64,000 bases of DNA from Ophthalmolycus amberensis (GCA_024529925.1 JAFEUB010000777.1:1-64000), one strand, 5' to 3'. Numbered from the stretch's first letter, positions 33,352-45,643 are shown. Notes: a model not told the origin generated them from the sequence alone. Translations and numbers: made by a program.

Positions 33352-33601
33352 TGTACTTATTGTTGTTGTCTGTTCAGACTGGATAGATGGGCCTTATTAT
33401 CAGAAATCAAGTGCAGTTCATCGGCAATAATTGAATTTGTAACTTTGCAAGAGTTTTAAACAAGCATGTACGGAGACAAAGGGAGATAGCTGTTTTTTCA
33501 TTTTTGACTCTTTGCATTGTTGAGTGTTTGGAAAACAAACTTTGGCTTGGCATCAGTTTCAGCCTCGATACATACGCTGAAAAAGTTTGAGTCTATGGCT
33601 C

Positions 33602-33705
33602 CCTTCGATAGCTCAGTTGGTAGAGCGGAGGACTGTAGGCTGATGATTCCCAATAGAAAATATGCAGGTATCCTTAGGTAGCTGGTTCAATTCCGGCTCG
33701 AAGGA
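33602..33705 (+). tRNA. tRNA-Tyr (GTA), copy 15
   Basis: C48A (G15-C48 tertiary pair lost); intron has CAATAG. T5 run in trailer. Confidence 0.85.
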
Positions 33706-33955
33706 TGTGCTTATTGTTGTTGTCTGTTCAGACTGGATAGATGGGCCTTATTATCAGAAATCAAGTGCAGTTCATCGGCAATAATTGAATTTTTAACTTT
33801 GCAAGAGTTTTAAACAAGCATGTACGGAGACAAAGGGAGATGGCTGTTTTTTCATGTTTGACTCTTTGCATTGTTGAGTGTTTGGAAAACAAACTTTGGC
33901 TTGGCATCAGTTTCAGCCTCGATACATACGCTGAAAAAGTTAGAGTCTATGGCTC

Positions 33956-34059
33956 CCTTCGATAGCTCAGTTGGTAGAGCGGAGGACTGTAGGCTGATGA
34001 TTCCCAGTAGAAAATATGCAGGTATCCTTAGGTCGCTGGTTCAATTCCGGCTCGAAGGA
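33956..34059 (+). tRNA. tRNA-Tyr (GTA), copy 16
   Basis: Consensus exons and intron. Confidence 0.95.
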
Positions 34060-34308
34060 TGTGCTTATTGTTGTTGTCTGTTCAGACTGGATAGATGGGC
34101 CTTATTATCAGAAATCAAGTGCAGTTCATCGGCAATAATTGAATTTGTAACTTTGCAAGAGTTTTAAACAAGCATGTACGGAGACAAAGGGAGATGGCTG
34201 TTTTTCATGTTTGACTCTTTGCATTGTTGAGTGTTTGGAAAACAATCTTTGGCTTGGCATCAGTTTCAGCCTCGATACATACACTGAAACATTTTTAGTC
34301 TCTGGCTC

Positions 34309-34412
34309 CCTTCGATAGCTCAGTTGGTAGAGCGGAGGACTGTAGGCTGATGATTCCCAGGAGAACATATTCAGGTATCCTTAGGTCGCTGGTTCAATTC
34401 CGGCTCGAAGGA
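34309..34412 (+). tRNA. tRNA-Tyr (GTA), copy 17
   Basis: Consensus exons, AGGAGAACATATTC intron. Confidence 0.93.
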
Positions 34413-34662
34413 TGTACTTATTGTTGTTGTCTGTTCAGACTGGATAGATGGGCCTTATTATCAGTAATCAAGTGCAGTTCATCGGCAATAATTGAATTTG
34501 TAACTTTGCAAGAGTTTTAAACAAGCATGTACGGAGACAAAGGGAGATGGCTGTTTTTTCATGTTTGACTCTTTGCATTGTTGAGTGTTTGGAAAACAAA
34601 CTTTGGCTTGGCATCAGTTTCAGCCTCGATACATACGCTGAAAAAGTTTCAGTCTATGGCTC

Positions 34663-34766
34663 CCTTCGATAGCTCAGTTGGTAGAGCGGAGGACTGTAGG
34701 CTGATGATTCCCAGTAGAAAATATGCAGGTATCCTTAGGTCGCTGGTTCAATTCCGGCTCGAAGGA
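34663..34766 (+). tRNA. tRNA-Tyr (GTA), copy 18
   Basis: Consensus; 5' flank TTTCAGTCTATGG marks a sub-family. Confidence 0.95.
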
Positions 34767-35016
34767 TGTGCTTATTGTTGTTGTCTGTTCAGACTGGATA
34801 GATGGGCCTTATTATCAGAAATCAAGTGCAGTTCATCGGCAATAATTGAATTTGTAACTTTGCAAGAGTTTTAAACAAGCATGTACGGAGACAAAGGGAG
34901 ATAGCTGTTTTTTCATTTTTGACTCTTTGCATTGTTGAGTGTTTGGAAAACAAACTTTGGCTTGGCATCAGTTTCAGCCTCGATACATACGCTGAAAAAG
35001 TTTGAGTCTATGACTC

Positions 35017-35120
35017 CCTTCGATAGCTCAGTTGGTAGAGCGGAGGACTGTAGGCTGATGATTCCCAGTAGAAAATATGCAGGTATCCTTAGGTCGCTGG
35101 TTCAATTCCGGCTCGAAGGA
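35017..35120 (+). tRNA. tRNA-Tyr (GTA), copy 19
   Basis: Consensus; 5' flank TATGACTCC. Confidence 0.95.
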
Positions 35121-35370
35121 TGTGCTTATTGTTGTTGTCTGTTCAGACTGGATAGATGGGCCTTATTATCAGAAATCAAGTGCAGTTCATCGGCAATAAT
35201 TGAATTTGTAACTTTGCAAGAGTTTTAAACAAGCATGTACGGAGACAAAGGGAGATGGCTGTTTTTTCATGTTTGACTCTTTGCATTGTTGAGTGTTTGG
35301 AAAACAAACTTTGGCTTGGCATCAGTTTCAGCCTCGATACATACGCTGAAAAAGTTTCAGTCTATGGCTC

Positions 35371-35474
35371 CCTTCGATAGCTCAGTTGGTAGAGCGGAGG
35401 ACTGTAGGCTGATGATTCCCAGTAGAAAATATGCAGGTATCCTTAGGTCGCTGGTTCAATTCCGGCTCGAAGGA
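35371..35474 (+). tRNA. tRNA-Tyr (GTA), copy 20
   Basis: Consensus; TTTCAG flank. Confidence 0.95.
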
Positions 35475-35724
35475 TGTGCTTATTGTTGTTGTCTGTTCAG
35501 ACTGGATAGATGGGCCTTATTATCAGAAATCAAGTGCAGTTCATCGGCAATAATTGAATTTGTAACTTTGCAAGAGTTTTAAACAAGCATGTACGGAGAC
35601 AAAGGGAGATGGCTGTTTTTTCATGTTTGACTCTTTGCATTGTTGAGTGTTTGGAAAACAAACTTTGGCTTGGCATCAGTTTCAGCCTCGATACATACGC
35701 TGAAAAAGTTTCAGTCTATGGCTC

Positions 35725-35828
35725 CCTTCGATAGCTCAGTTGGTAGAGCGGAGGACTGTAGGCTGATGATTCCCAGTAGAAAATATGCAGGTATCCTTAG
35801 GTCGCTGGTTCAATTCCGGCTCGAAGGA
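35725..35828 (+). tRNA. tRNA-Tyr (GTA), copy 21
   Basis: Consensus; copies 18-20 and 21-23 repeat the same flank order. Confidence 0.95.
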
Positions 35829-36078
35829 TGTGCTTATTGTTGTTGTCTGTTCAGACTGGATAGATGGGCCTTATTATCAGAAATCAAGTGCAGTTCATCG
35901 GCAATAATTGAATTTGTAACTTTGCAAGAGTTTTAAACAAGCATGTACGGAGACAAAGGGAGATAGCTGTTTTTTCATTTTTGACTCTTTGCATTGTTGA
36001 GTGTTTGGAAAACAAACTTTGGCTTGGCATCAGTTTCAGCCTCGATACATACGCTGAAAAAGTTTGAGTCTATGACTC

Positions 36079-36182
36079 CCTTCGATAGCTCAGTTGGTAG
36101 AGCGGAGGACTGTAGGCTGATGATTCCCAGTAGAAAATATGCAGGTATCCTTAGGTCGCTGGTTCAATTCCGGCTCGAAGGA
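36079..36182 (+). tRNA. tRNA-Tyr (GTA), copy 22
   Basis: Consensus; TATGACTCC flank. Confidence 0.95.
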
Positions 36183-36432
36183 TGTGCTTATTGTTGTTGT
36201 CTGTTCAGACTGGATAGATGGGCCTTATTATCAGAAATCAAGTGCAGTTCATCGGCAATAATTGAATTTGTAACTTTGCAAGAGTTTTAAACAAGCATGT
36301 ACGGAGACAAAGGGAGATGGCTGTTTTTTCATGTTTGACTCTTTGCATTGTTGAGTGTTTGGAAAACAAACTTTGGCTTGGCATCAGTTTCAGCCTCGAT
36401 ACATACGCTGAAAAAGTTTCAGTCTATGGCTC

Positions 36433-36536
36433 CCTTCGATAGCTCAGTTGGTAGAGCGGAGGACTGTAGGCTGATGATTCCCAGTAGAAAATATGCAGGT
36501 ATCCTTAGGTCGCTGGTTCAATTCCGGCTCGAAGGA
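36433..36536 (+). tRNA. tRNA-Tyr (GTA), copy 23
   Basis: Consensus; T5 run in trailer. Confidence 0.95.
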
Positions 36537-36786
36537 TGTGCTTATTGTTGTTGTCTGTTCAGACTGGATAGATGGGCCTTATTATCAGAAATCAAGTGCA
36601 GTTCATCGGTAATAATTGAATTTTTAACTTTGCAAGAGTTTTAAACAAGCATGTACGGAGACAAAGGGAGATGGCTGTTTTTTCATGTTTGACTCTTTGC
36701 ATTGTTGAGTGTTTGGAAAACAAACTTTGGCTTGGCATCAGTTTCAGCCTCGATACATACGCTGAAAAAGTTTGAGTCTATGGCTC

Positions 36787-36890
36787 CCTTCGATAGCTCA
36801 GTTGGTAGAGCGGAGGACTGTAGGCTGATGATTCCCAGTAGAAAATATGCAGGTATCCTTAGGTCGCTGGTTCAATTCCGGCTAGAAGGA
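36787..36890 (+). tRNA. tRNA-Tyr variant, copy 24
   Basis: C67A gives a G6-A67 acceptor mismatch. Confidence 0.8.
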
Positions 36891-37139
36891 TGTGCTTATT
36901 GTTGTTGTCTGTTCAGACTGGATAGATGGGCCTTATTATCAGAAGTCAAGTGCAGTTCATCGGCAATAATTGAATTTGTAACTTTGCAAGAGTTTTAAAC
37001 AAGCATGTACGGAGACAAAGGGAGATGGCTGTTTTTCATGTTTGACTCTTTGCATTGTTGAGTGTTTGGAAAACAATCTTTGGCTTGGCATCAGTTTCAG
37101 CCTCGATACATACGCTGAAAAATCTTTAGTCTCTGGCTC

Positions 37140-37243
37140 CCTTCAATAGCTCAGTTGGTAGAGCGGAGAACTGTAGGCTGATGATTCCCAGGAGGACATA
37201 TTCAGGTATCCTTAGGTCGCTGGTTCAATTCCGGCTCGAAAGA
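37140..37243 (+). tRNA. tRNA-Tyr variant, copy 25
   Basis: G6A, G30A and G71A; intron AGGAGGACATATTC. Three stem mismatches; probably inactive. Confidence 0.7.
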
Positions 37244-37493
37244 TGTACTTATTGTTGTTGTCTGTTCAGACTGGATAGAGGGGCCTTATTATCAGAAATC
37301 AAGTGCAGTTCATCGGCAATAATTGAATTTGTAACTTTGCAAGAGTTTTAAACAAGCATGTACGGAGACAAAGGGAGATGGCTGTTTTTTCATGTTTGAC
37401 TCTTTGCATTGTTGAGTGTTTGGAAAACAAACTTTGGCTTGGCATCAGTTTCAGCCTCGATACATACGCTGAAAAAGTTTCAGTCTATGGCTC

Positions 37494-37597
37494 CCTTCGA
37501 TAGCTCAGTTGGTAGAGCGGAGGACTGTAGGCTGATGATTCCCAGTAGAAAATATGCAGGTATCCTTAGGTCGCTGGTTCAATTCCGGCTCGAAGGA
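37494..37597 (+). tRNA. tRNA-Tyr (GTA), copy 26
   Basis: Consensus; T5 run in trailer. Confidence 0.95.
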
Positions 37598-37860
37598 TGT
37601 ACTTATTGTTGTTGTCTGTTCAGACTGGATAGATGGGCCTTATTATCAGAAATCAAGTGCAGTTCATCGGCAATAATTGAATTTTTAACTTTGCAAGAGT
37701 TTTAAACAAGCATGTACGGAGACAAAGGGAGATGGCTGTTTTTTCATGTTTGACTCTTTGCATTGTTGAGTGTTTGGAAAACAAACTTTGGCTTGGCATC
37801 AGTTTCAGCCTCGATACATACGCTGAAAAAGTTTGAGTCTATGGCTCCCTTCGATGGCTC

Positions 37861-37964
37861 CCTTCGATAGCTCAGTTGGTAGAGCGGAGGACTGTAGGCT
37901 GATGATTCCCAGTAGAAAATATGCAGGTATCCTTAGGTCGCTGGTTCAATTCCGGCTTGAAGGA
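37861..37964 (+). tRNA. tRNA-Tyr (GTA), copy 27
   Basis: C67T (wobble). A 14-bp duplication leaves an extra first 8 bases of the gene (CCTTCGAT) just upstream. Confidence 0.9.
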
Positions 37965-38213
37965 TGTGCTTATTGTTGTTGTCTGTTCAGACTGGATAGA
38001 TGGGCCTTATTATCAGAAATCAAGTGCAGTTCATCGGCAATAATTGAATTTGTAACTTTGCAAGAGTTTTAAACAAGCATGTACGGAGACAAAGGGAGAT
38101 GGCTGTTTTTCATGTTTGACTCTTTGCATTGTTGAGTGTTTGGAAAACAATCTTTGGCTTGGCATCAGTTTCAGCCTCGATACATACGCTGAAAAATCTT
38201 TAGTCTCTGGCTC

Positions 38214-38317
38214 CCTTCAATAGCTCAGTTGGTAGAGCGGAGAACTGTAGGCTGATGATTCCCAGGAGAACATATTCAGGTATCCTTAGGTCGCTGGTTC
38301 AATTCCGGCTCGAAAGA
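38214..38317 (+). tRNA. tRNA-Tyr variant, copy 28
   Basis: G6A, G30A, G71A, AGGAGAACATATTC intron; probably inactive. Confidence 0.7.
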
Positions 38318-38567
38318 TGTACTTATTGTTGTTGTCTGTTCAGACTGGATAGATGGGCCTTATTATCAGTAATCAAGTGCAGTTCATCGGCAATAATTGA
38401 ATTTGTAACTTTGCAAGAGTTTTAAACAAGCATGTACGGAGACAAAGGGAGATGGCTGTTTTTTCATGTTTGACTCTTTGCATTGTTGAGTGTTTGGAAA
38501 ACAAACTTTGGCTTGGCATCAGTTTCAGCCTCGATACATACGCTGAAAAAGTTTGAGTCTATGGCTC

Positions 38568-38671
38568 CCTTCGATAGCTCAGTTGGTAGAGCGGAGGACT
38601 GTAGGCTGATGATTCCCAGTAGAAAATATGCAGGTATCCTTAGGTCGCTGGTTCAATTCTGGCTCGAAGGA
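38568..38671 (+). tRNA. tRNA-Tyr (GTA), copy 29
   Basis: C62T (wobble). Confidence 0.9.
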
Positions 38672-38921
38672 TGTACTTATTGTTGTTGTCTGTTCAGACT
38701 GGATAGATGGGCCTTATTATCAGAAATCAAGTGCAGTTCATCGGCAATAATTGAATTTGTAACTTTGCAAGAGTTTTAAACAAGCATGTACGGAGACAAA
38801 GGGAGATGGCTGTTTTTTCATGTTTGACTCTTTGCATTGTTGAGTGTTTGGAAAACAAACTTTGGCTTGGCATCAGTTTCAGCCTCGATACATACGCTGA
38901 AAAAGTTTCAGTCTATGGCTC

Positions 38922-39025
38922 CCTTCGATAGCTCAGTTGGTAGAGCGGAGGACTGTAGGCTGATGATTCCCAGTAGAAAATATGCAGGTATCCTTAGGTC
39001 GCTGGTTCAATTCCGGCTCGAAGGA
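38922..39025 (+). tRNA. tRNA-Tyr (GTA), copy 30
   Basis: Consensus; TTTCAG flank. Confidence 0.95.
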
Positions 39026-39275
39026 TGTGCTTATTGTTGTTGTCTGTTCAGACTGGATAGATGGGCCTTATTATCAGAAATCAAGTGCAGTTCATCGGCA
39101 ATAATTGAATTTGTAACTTTGCAAGAGTTTTAAACAAGCATGTACGGAGACAAAGGGAGATGGCTGTTTTTTCATGTTTGACTCTTTGCATTGTTGAGTG
39201 TTTGGAAAACAAACTTTGGCTTGGCATCAGTTTCAGCCTCGATACATACGCTGAAAAAGTTTGAGTCTATGGCTC

Positions 39276-39379
39276 CCTTCGATAGCTCAGTTGGTAGAGC
39301 GGAGGACTGTAGGCTGATGATTCCCAGTAGAAAATATGCAGGTATCCTTAGGTCGCTGGTTCAATTCCGGCTCGAAGGA
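39276..39379 (+). tRNA. tRNA-Tyr (GTA), copy 31
   Basis: Consensus exons and intron. Confidence 0.95.
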
Positions 39380-39629
39380 TGTGCTTATTGTTGTTGTCTG
39401 TTCAGACTGGATAGATGGGCCTTATTATCAGAAATCAAGTGCAGTTCATCGGCAATAATTGAATTTGTAACTTTGCAAGAGTTTTAAACAAGCATGTACG
39501 GAGACAAAGGGAGATGGCTGTTTTTTCATGTTTGACTCTTTGCATTGTTGAGTGTTTGGAAAACAAACTTTGGCTTGGCATCAGTTTCAGCCTCGATACA
39601 TACGCTGAAAAAGTTTGAGTCTATGGCTC

Positions 39630-39733
39630 CCTTCGATAGCTCAGTTGGTAGAGCGGAGGACTGTAGGCTGATGATTCCCAGTAGAAAATATGCAGGTATC
39701 CTTAGGTCGCTGGTTCAATTCCGGCTCGAAGGA
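39630..39733 (+). tRNA. tRNA-Tyr (GTA), copy 32
   Basis: Consensus; trailer starts TGTACTT. Confidence 0.95.
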
Positions 39734-39983
39734 TGTACTTATTGTTGTTGTCTGTTCAGACTGGATAGATGGGCCTTATTATCAGAAATCAAGTGCAGTT
39801 CATCGGCAATAATTGAATTTGTAACTTTGCAAGAGTTTTAAACAAGCATGTACGGAGACAAAGGGAGATGGCTGTTTTTTCATGTTTGACTCTTTGCATT
39901 GTTGAGTGTTTGGAAAACAAACTTTGGCTTGGCATCAGTTTCAGCCTCGATACATACGCTGAAAAAGTTTGAGTCTATGGCTC

Positions 39984-40087
39984 CCTTCGATAGCTCAGTT
40001 GGTAGAGCGGAGGACTGTAGGCTGATGATTCCCAGTAGAAAATATGCAGGTATCCTTAGGTCGCTGGTTCAATTCCGGCTCGAAGGA
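39984..40087 (+). tRNA. tRNA-Tyr (GTA), copy 33
   Basis: Consensus; trailer starts TGTGCTT. Confidence 0.95.
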
Positions 40088-40337
40088 TGTGCTTATTGTT
40101 GTTGTCTGTTCAGACTGGATAGATGGGCCTTATTATCAGAAATCAAGTGCAGTTCATCGGCAATAATTGAATTTGTAACTTTGCAAGAGTTTTAAACAAG
40201 CATGTACGGAGACAAAGGGAGATGGCTGTTTTTTCATGTTTGACTCTTTGCATTGTTGAGTGTTTGGAAAACAAACTTTGGCTTGGCATCAGTTTCAGCC
40301 TCGATACATACGCTGAAAAAGTTTGAGTCTATGGCTC

Positions 40338-40441
40338 CCTTCGATAGCTCAGTTGGTAGAGCGGAGGACTGTAGGCTGATGATTCCCAGTAGAAAATATG
40401 CAGGTATCCTTAGGTCGCTGGTTCAATTCCGGCTCGAAGGA
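40338..40441 (+). tRNA. tRNA-Tyr (GTA), copy 34
   Basis: Consensus; trailer starts TGTACTT. Confidence 0.95.
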
Positions 40442-40690
40442 TGTACTTATTGTTGTTGTCTGTTCAGACTGGATAGATGGGCCTTATTATCAGAAATCAA
40501 GTGCAGTTCATCGGCAATAATTGAATTTGTAACTTTGCAAGAGTTTTAAACAAGCATGTACGGAGACAAAGGGAGATGGCTGTTTTTCATGTTTGACTCT
40601 TTGCATTGTTGAGTGTTTGGAAAACAATCTTTGGCTTGGCATCAGTTTCAGCCTCGATACATACGCTGAAAAATCTTTAGTCTCTGGCTC

Positions 40691-40794
40691 CCTTCCATAG
40701 CTCAGTTGGTAGAGCGGAGAACTGTAGGCTGATGATTCCCAGGAGAACATATTCAGGTATCCTTAGGTCGCTGGTTCAATTCCGGCTCGAAAGA
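40691..40794 (+). tRNA. tRNA-Tyr variant, copy 35
   Basis: G6C (C-C mismatch), G30A, G71A; probably inactive. Confidence 0.7.
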
Positions 40795-41044
40795 TGTACT
40801 TATTGTTGTTGTCTGTTCAGACTGGATAGATGGGCCTTATTATCAGAAATCAAGTGCAGTTCATCGGCAATAATTGAATTTGTAACTTTGCAAGAGTTTT
40901 AAACAAGCATGTACGGAGACAAAGGGAGATAGCTGTTTTTTCATGTTTGACTCTTTGCATTGTTGAGTGTTTGGAAAACAAACTTTGGCTTGGCATCAGT
41001 TTCAGCCTCGATACATACGCTGAAAAAGTTTGAGTCTATGGCTC

Positions 41045-41148
41045 CCTTCGATAGCTCAGTTGGTAGAGCGGAGGACTGTAGGCTGATGATTCCCAGTAGA
41101 AAATATGCAGGTATCCTTAGGTCGCTGGTTCAATTCCGGCTCGAAAGA
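41045..41148 (+). tRNA. tRNA-Tyr variant, copy 36
   Basis: G71A only; first exon consensus. Looks like a patchwork of two unit classes. Confidence 0.8.
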
Positions 41149-41398
41149 TGTACTTATTGTTGTTGTCTGTTCAGACTGGATAGAGGGGCCTTATTATCAG
41201 AAATCAAGTGCAGTTCATCGGCAATAATTGAATTTGTAACTTTGCAAGAGTTTTAAACAAGCATGTACGGAGACAAAGGGAGATGGCTGTTTTTTCATGT
41301 TTGACTCTTTGCATTGTTGAGTGTTTGGAAAACAAACTTTGGCTTGGCATCAGTTTCAGCCTCGATACATACGCTGAAAAAGTTTCAGTCTATGGCTC

Positions 41399-41502
41399 CC
41401 TTCGATAGCTCAGTTGGTAGAGCGGAGGACTGTAGGCTGATGATTCCCAGTAGAAAATATGCAGGTATCCTTAGGTCGCTGGTTCAATTCCGGCTCGAAG
41501 GA
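41399..41502 (+). tRNA. tRNA-Tyr (GTA), copy 37
   Basis: Consensus; T5 run in trailer. Confidence 0.95.
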
Positions 41503-41752
41503 TGTACTTATTGTTGTTGTCTGTTCAGACTGGATAGATGGGCCTTATTATCAGAAATCAAGTGCAGTTCATCGGCAATAATTGAATTTTTAACTTTGCA
41601 AGAGTTTTAAACAAGCATGTACGGAGACAAAGGGAGATGGCTGTTTTTTCATGTTTGACTCTTTGCATTGTTGAGTGTTTGGAAAACAAACTTTGGCTTG
41701 GCATCAGTTTCAGCCTCGATACATACGCTGAAAAAGTTTGAGTCTATGGCTC

Positions 41753-41856
41753 CCTTCGATAGCTCAGTTGGTAGAGCGGAGGACTGTAGGCTGATGATTC
41801 CCAGTAGAAAATATGCAGGTATCCTTAGGTCGCTGGTTCAATTCCGGCTTGAAGGA
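41753..41856 (+). tRNA. tRNA-Tyr (GTA), copy 38
   Basis: C67T (wobble); start of the nine-unit block. Confidence 0.9.
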
Positions 41857-42105
41857 TGTGCTTATTGTTGTTGTCTGTTCAGACTGGATAGATGGGCCTT
41901 ATTATCAGAAATCAAGTGCAGTTCATCGGCAATAATTGAATTTGTAACTTTGCAAGAGTTTTAAACAAGCATGTACGGAGACAAAGGGAGATGGCTGTTT
42001 TTCATGTTTGACTCTTTGCATTGTTGAGTGTTTGGAAAACAATCTTTGGCTTGGCATCAGTTTCAGCCTCGATACATACGCTGAAAAATCTTTAGTCTCT
42101 GGCTC

Positions 42106-42209
42106 CCTTCAATAGCTCAGTTGGTAGAGCGGAGAACTGTAGGCTGATGATTCCCAGGAGAACATATTCAGGTATCCTTAGGTCGCTGGTTCAATTCCGG
42201 CTCGAAAGA
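42106..42209 (+). tRNA. tRNA-Tyr variant, copy 39
   Basis: G6A, G30A, G71A; probably inactive. Confidence 0.7.
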
Positions 42210-42459
42210 TGTACTTATTGTTGTTGTCTGTTCAGACTGGATAGATGGGCCTTATTATCAGTAATCAAGTGCAGTTCATCGGCAATAATTGAATTTGTAA
42301 CTTTGCAAGAGTTTTAAACAAGCATGTACGGAGACAAAGGGAGATGGCTGTTTTTTCATGTTTGACTCTTTGCATTGTTGAGTGTTTGGAAAACAAACTT
42401 TGGCTTGGCATCAGTTTCAGCCTCGATACATACGCTGAAAAAGTTTGAGTCTATGGCTC

Positions 42460-42563
42460 CCTTCGATAGCTCAGTTGGTAGAGCGGAGGACTGTAGGCTG
42501 ATGATTCCCAGTAGAAAATATGCAGGTATCCTTAGGTCGCTGGTTCAATTCTGGCTCGAAGGA
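42460..42563 (+). tRNA. tRNA-Tyr (GTA), copy 40
   Basis: C62T (wobble). Confidence 0.9.
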
Positions 42564-42813
42564 TGTACTTATTGTTGTTGTCTGTTCAGACTGGATAGAT
42601 GGGCCTTATTATCAGAAATCAAGTGCAGTTCATCGGCAATAATTGAATTTGTAACTTTGCAAGAGTTTTAAACAAGCATGTACGGAGACAAAGGGAGATG
42701 GCTGTTTTTTCATGTTTGACTCTTTGCATTGTTGAGTGTTTGGAAAACAAACTTTGGCTTGGCATCAGTTTCAGCCTCGATACATACGCTGAAAAAGTTT
42801 CAGTCTATGGCTC

Positions 42814-42917
42814 CCTTCGATAGCTCAGTTGGTAGAGCGGAGGACTGTAGGCTGATGATTCCCAGTAGAAAATATGCAGGTATCCTTAGGTCGCTGGTTC
42901 AATTCCGGCTCGAAGGA
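42814..42917 (+). tRNA. tRNA-Tyr (GTA), copy 41
   Basis: Consensus; T5 run in trailer. Confidence 0.95.
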
Positions 42918-43167
42918 TGTGCTTATTGTTGTTGTCTGTTCAGACTGGATAGATGGGCCTTATTATCAGAAATCAAGTGCAGTTCATCGGCAATAATTGA
43001 ATTTTTAACTTTGCAAGAGTTTTAAACAAGCATGTACGGAGACAAAGGGAGATGGCTGTTTTTTCATGTTTGACTCTTTGCATTGTTGAGTGTTTGGAAA
43101 ACAAACTTTGGCTTGGCATCAGTTTCAGCCTCGATACATACGCTGAAAAAGTTTGAGTCTATGGCTC

Positions 43168-43271
43168 CCTTCGATAGCTCAGTTGGTAGAGCGGAGGACT
43201 GTAGGCTGATGATTCCCAGTAGAAAATATGCAGGTATCCTTAGGTCGCTGGTTCAATTCCGGCTCGAAGGA
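43168..43271 (+). tRNA. tRNA-Tyr (GTA), copy 42
   Basis: Consensus; private trailer change AATAATTTAATTT. Confidence 0.95.
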
Positions 43272-43520
43272 TGTGCTTATTGTTGTTGTCTGTTCAGACT
43301 GGATAGATGGGCCTTATTATCAGAAATCAAGTGCAGTTCATCGGCAATAATTTAATTTGTAACTTTGCAAGAGTTTTAAACAAGCATGTACGGAGACAAA
43401 GGGAGATGGCTGTTTTTCATGTTTGACTCTTTGCATTGTTGAGTGTTTGGAAAACAATCTTTGGCTTGGCATCAGTTTCAGCCTCGATACATACGCTGAA
43501 AAATCTTTAGTCTCTGGCTC

Positions 43521-43624
43521 CCTTCCATAGCTCAGTTGGTAGAGCGGAGAACTGTAGGCTGATGATTCCCAGGAGAACATATTCAGGTATCCTTAGGTCG
43601 CTGGTTCAATTCCGGCTCGAAAGA
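43521..43624 (+). tRNA. tRNA-Tyr variant, copy 43
   Basis: G6C, G30A, G71A; probably inactive. Confidence 0.7.
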
Positions 43625-43874
43625 TGTACTTATTGTTGTTGTCTGTTCAGACTGGATAGATGGGCCTTATTATCAGAAATCAAGTGCAGTTCATCGGCAA
43701 TAATTGAATTTGTAACTTTGCAAGAGTTTTAAACAAGCATGTACGGAGACAAAGGGAGATAGCTGTTTTTTCATTTTTGACTCTTTGCATTGTTGAGTGT
43801 TTGGAAAACAAACTTTGGCTTGGCATCAGTTTCAGCCTCGATACATACGCTGAAAAAGTTTGAGTCTATGGCTC

Positions 43875-43978
43875 CCTTCGATAGCTCAGTTGGTAGAGCG
43901 GAGGACTGTAGGCTGATGATTCCCAGTAGAAAATATGCAGGTATCCTTAGGTCGCTGGTTCAATTCCGGCTCGAAGGA
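43875..43978 (+). tRNA. tRNA-Tyr (GTA), copy 44
   Basis: Consensus; T5 run in trailer. Confidence 0.95.
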
Positions 43979-44228
43979 TGTGCTTATTGTTGTTGTCTGT
44001 TCAGACTGGATAGATGGGCCTTATTATCAGAAATCAAGTGCAGTTCATCGGCAATAATTGAATTTTTAACTTTGCAAGAGTTTTAAACAAGCATGTACGG
44101 AGACAAAGGGAGATGGCTGTTTTTTCATGTTTGACTCTTTGCATTGTTGAGTGTTTGGAAAACAAACTTTGGCTTGGCATCAGTTTCAGCCTCGATACAT
44201 ACGCTGAAAAAGTTTGAGTATATGGCTC

Positions 44229-44332
44229 CCTTCGATAGCTCAGTTGGTAGAGCGGAGGACTGTAGGCTGATGATTCCCAGTAGAAAATATGCAGGTATCC
44301 TTAGGTCGCTGGTTCAATTCCGGCTCGAAGGA
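44229..44332 (+). tRNA. tRNA-Tyr (GTA), copy 45
   Basis: Consensus; flank GAGTATATGG and trailer TTGTAGTCTG shared only with copy 57. Confidence 0.95.
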
Positions 44333-44582
44333 TGTGCTTATTGTTGTAGTCTGTTCAGACTGGATAGATGGGCCTTATTATCAGAAATCAAGTGCAGTTC
44401 ATCGGCAATAATTGAATTTGTAACTTTGCAAGAGTTTTAAACAAGCATGTACGGAGACAAAGGGAGATAGCTGTTTTTTCATTTTTGACTCTTTGCATTG
44501 TTGAGTGTTTGGAAAACAAACTTTGGCTTGGCATCAGTTTCAGCCTCGATACATACGCTGAAAAAGTTTCAGTCTATGGCTC

Positions 44583-44686
44583 CCTTCGATAGCTCAGTTG
44601 GTAGAGCGGAGGACTGTAGGCTGATGATTCCCAGTAGAAAATATGCAGGTATCCTTAGGTCGCTGGTTCAATTCCGGCTCGAAGGA
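44583..44686 (+). tRNA. tRNA-Tyr (GTA), copy 46
   Basis: Consensus; TTTCAG flank, T5 run in trailer. Confidence 0.95.
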
Positions 44687-44936
44687 TGTACTTATTGTTG
44701 TTGTCTGTTCAGACTGGATAGATGGGCCTTATTATCAGAAATCAAGTGCAGTTCATCGGCAATAATTGAATTTTTAACTTTGCAAGAGTTTTAAACAAGC
44801 ATGTACGGAGACAAAGGGAGATGGCTGTTTTTTCATGTTTGACTCTTTGCATTGTTGAGTGTTTGGAAAACAAACTTTGGCTTGGCATCAGTTTCAGCCT
44901 CGATACATACGCTGAAAAAGTTTGAGTCTATGGCTC

Positions 44937-45040
44937 CCTTCGATAGCTCAGTTGGTAGAGCGGAGGACTGTAGGCTGATGATTCCCAGTAGAAAATATGC
45001 AGGTATCCTTAGGTCGCTGGTTCAATTCCGGCTTGAAGGA
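44937..45040 (+). tRNA. tRNA-Tyr (GTA), copy 47
   Basis: C67T; counterpart of copy 38. Confidence 0.9.
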
Positions 45041-45289
45041 TGTGCTTATTGTTGTTGTCTGTTCAGACTGGATAGATGGGCCTTATTATCAGAAATCAAG
45101 TGCAGTTCATCGGCAATAATTGAATTTGTAACTTTGCAAGAGTTTTAAACAAGCATGTACGGAGACAAAGGGAGATGGCTGTTTTTCATGTTTGACTCTT
45201 TGCATTGTTGAGTGTTTGGAAAACAATCTTTGGCTTGGCATCAGTTTCAGCCTCGATACATACGCTGAAAAATCTTTAGTCTCTGGCTC

Positions 45290-45393
45290 CCTTCAATAGC
45301 TCAGTTGGTAGAGCGGAGAACTGTAGGCTGATGATTCCCAGGAGAACATATTCAGGTATCCTTAGGTCGCTGGTTCAATTCCGGCTCGAAGGA
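45290..45393 (+). tRNA. tRNA-Tyr variant, copy 48
   Basis: G6A and G30A with a normal 3' end; counterpart of copy 39. Confidence 0.72.
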
Positions 45394-45643
45394 TGTACTT
45401 ATTGTTGTTGTCTGTTCAGACTGGATAGATGGGCCTTATTATCAGTAATCAAGTGCAGTTCATCGGCAATAATTGAATTTGTAACTTTGCAAGAGTTTTA
45501 AACAAGCATGTACGGAGACAAAGGGAGATGGCTGTTTTTTCATGTTTGACTCTTTGCATTGTTGAGTGTTTGGAAAACAAACTTTGGCTTGGCATCAGTT
45601 TCAGCCTCGATACATACGCTGAAAAAGTTTGAGTCTATGGCTC

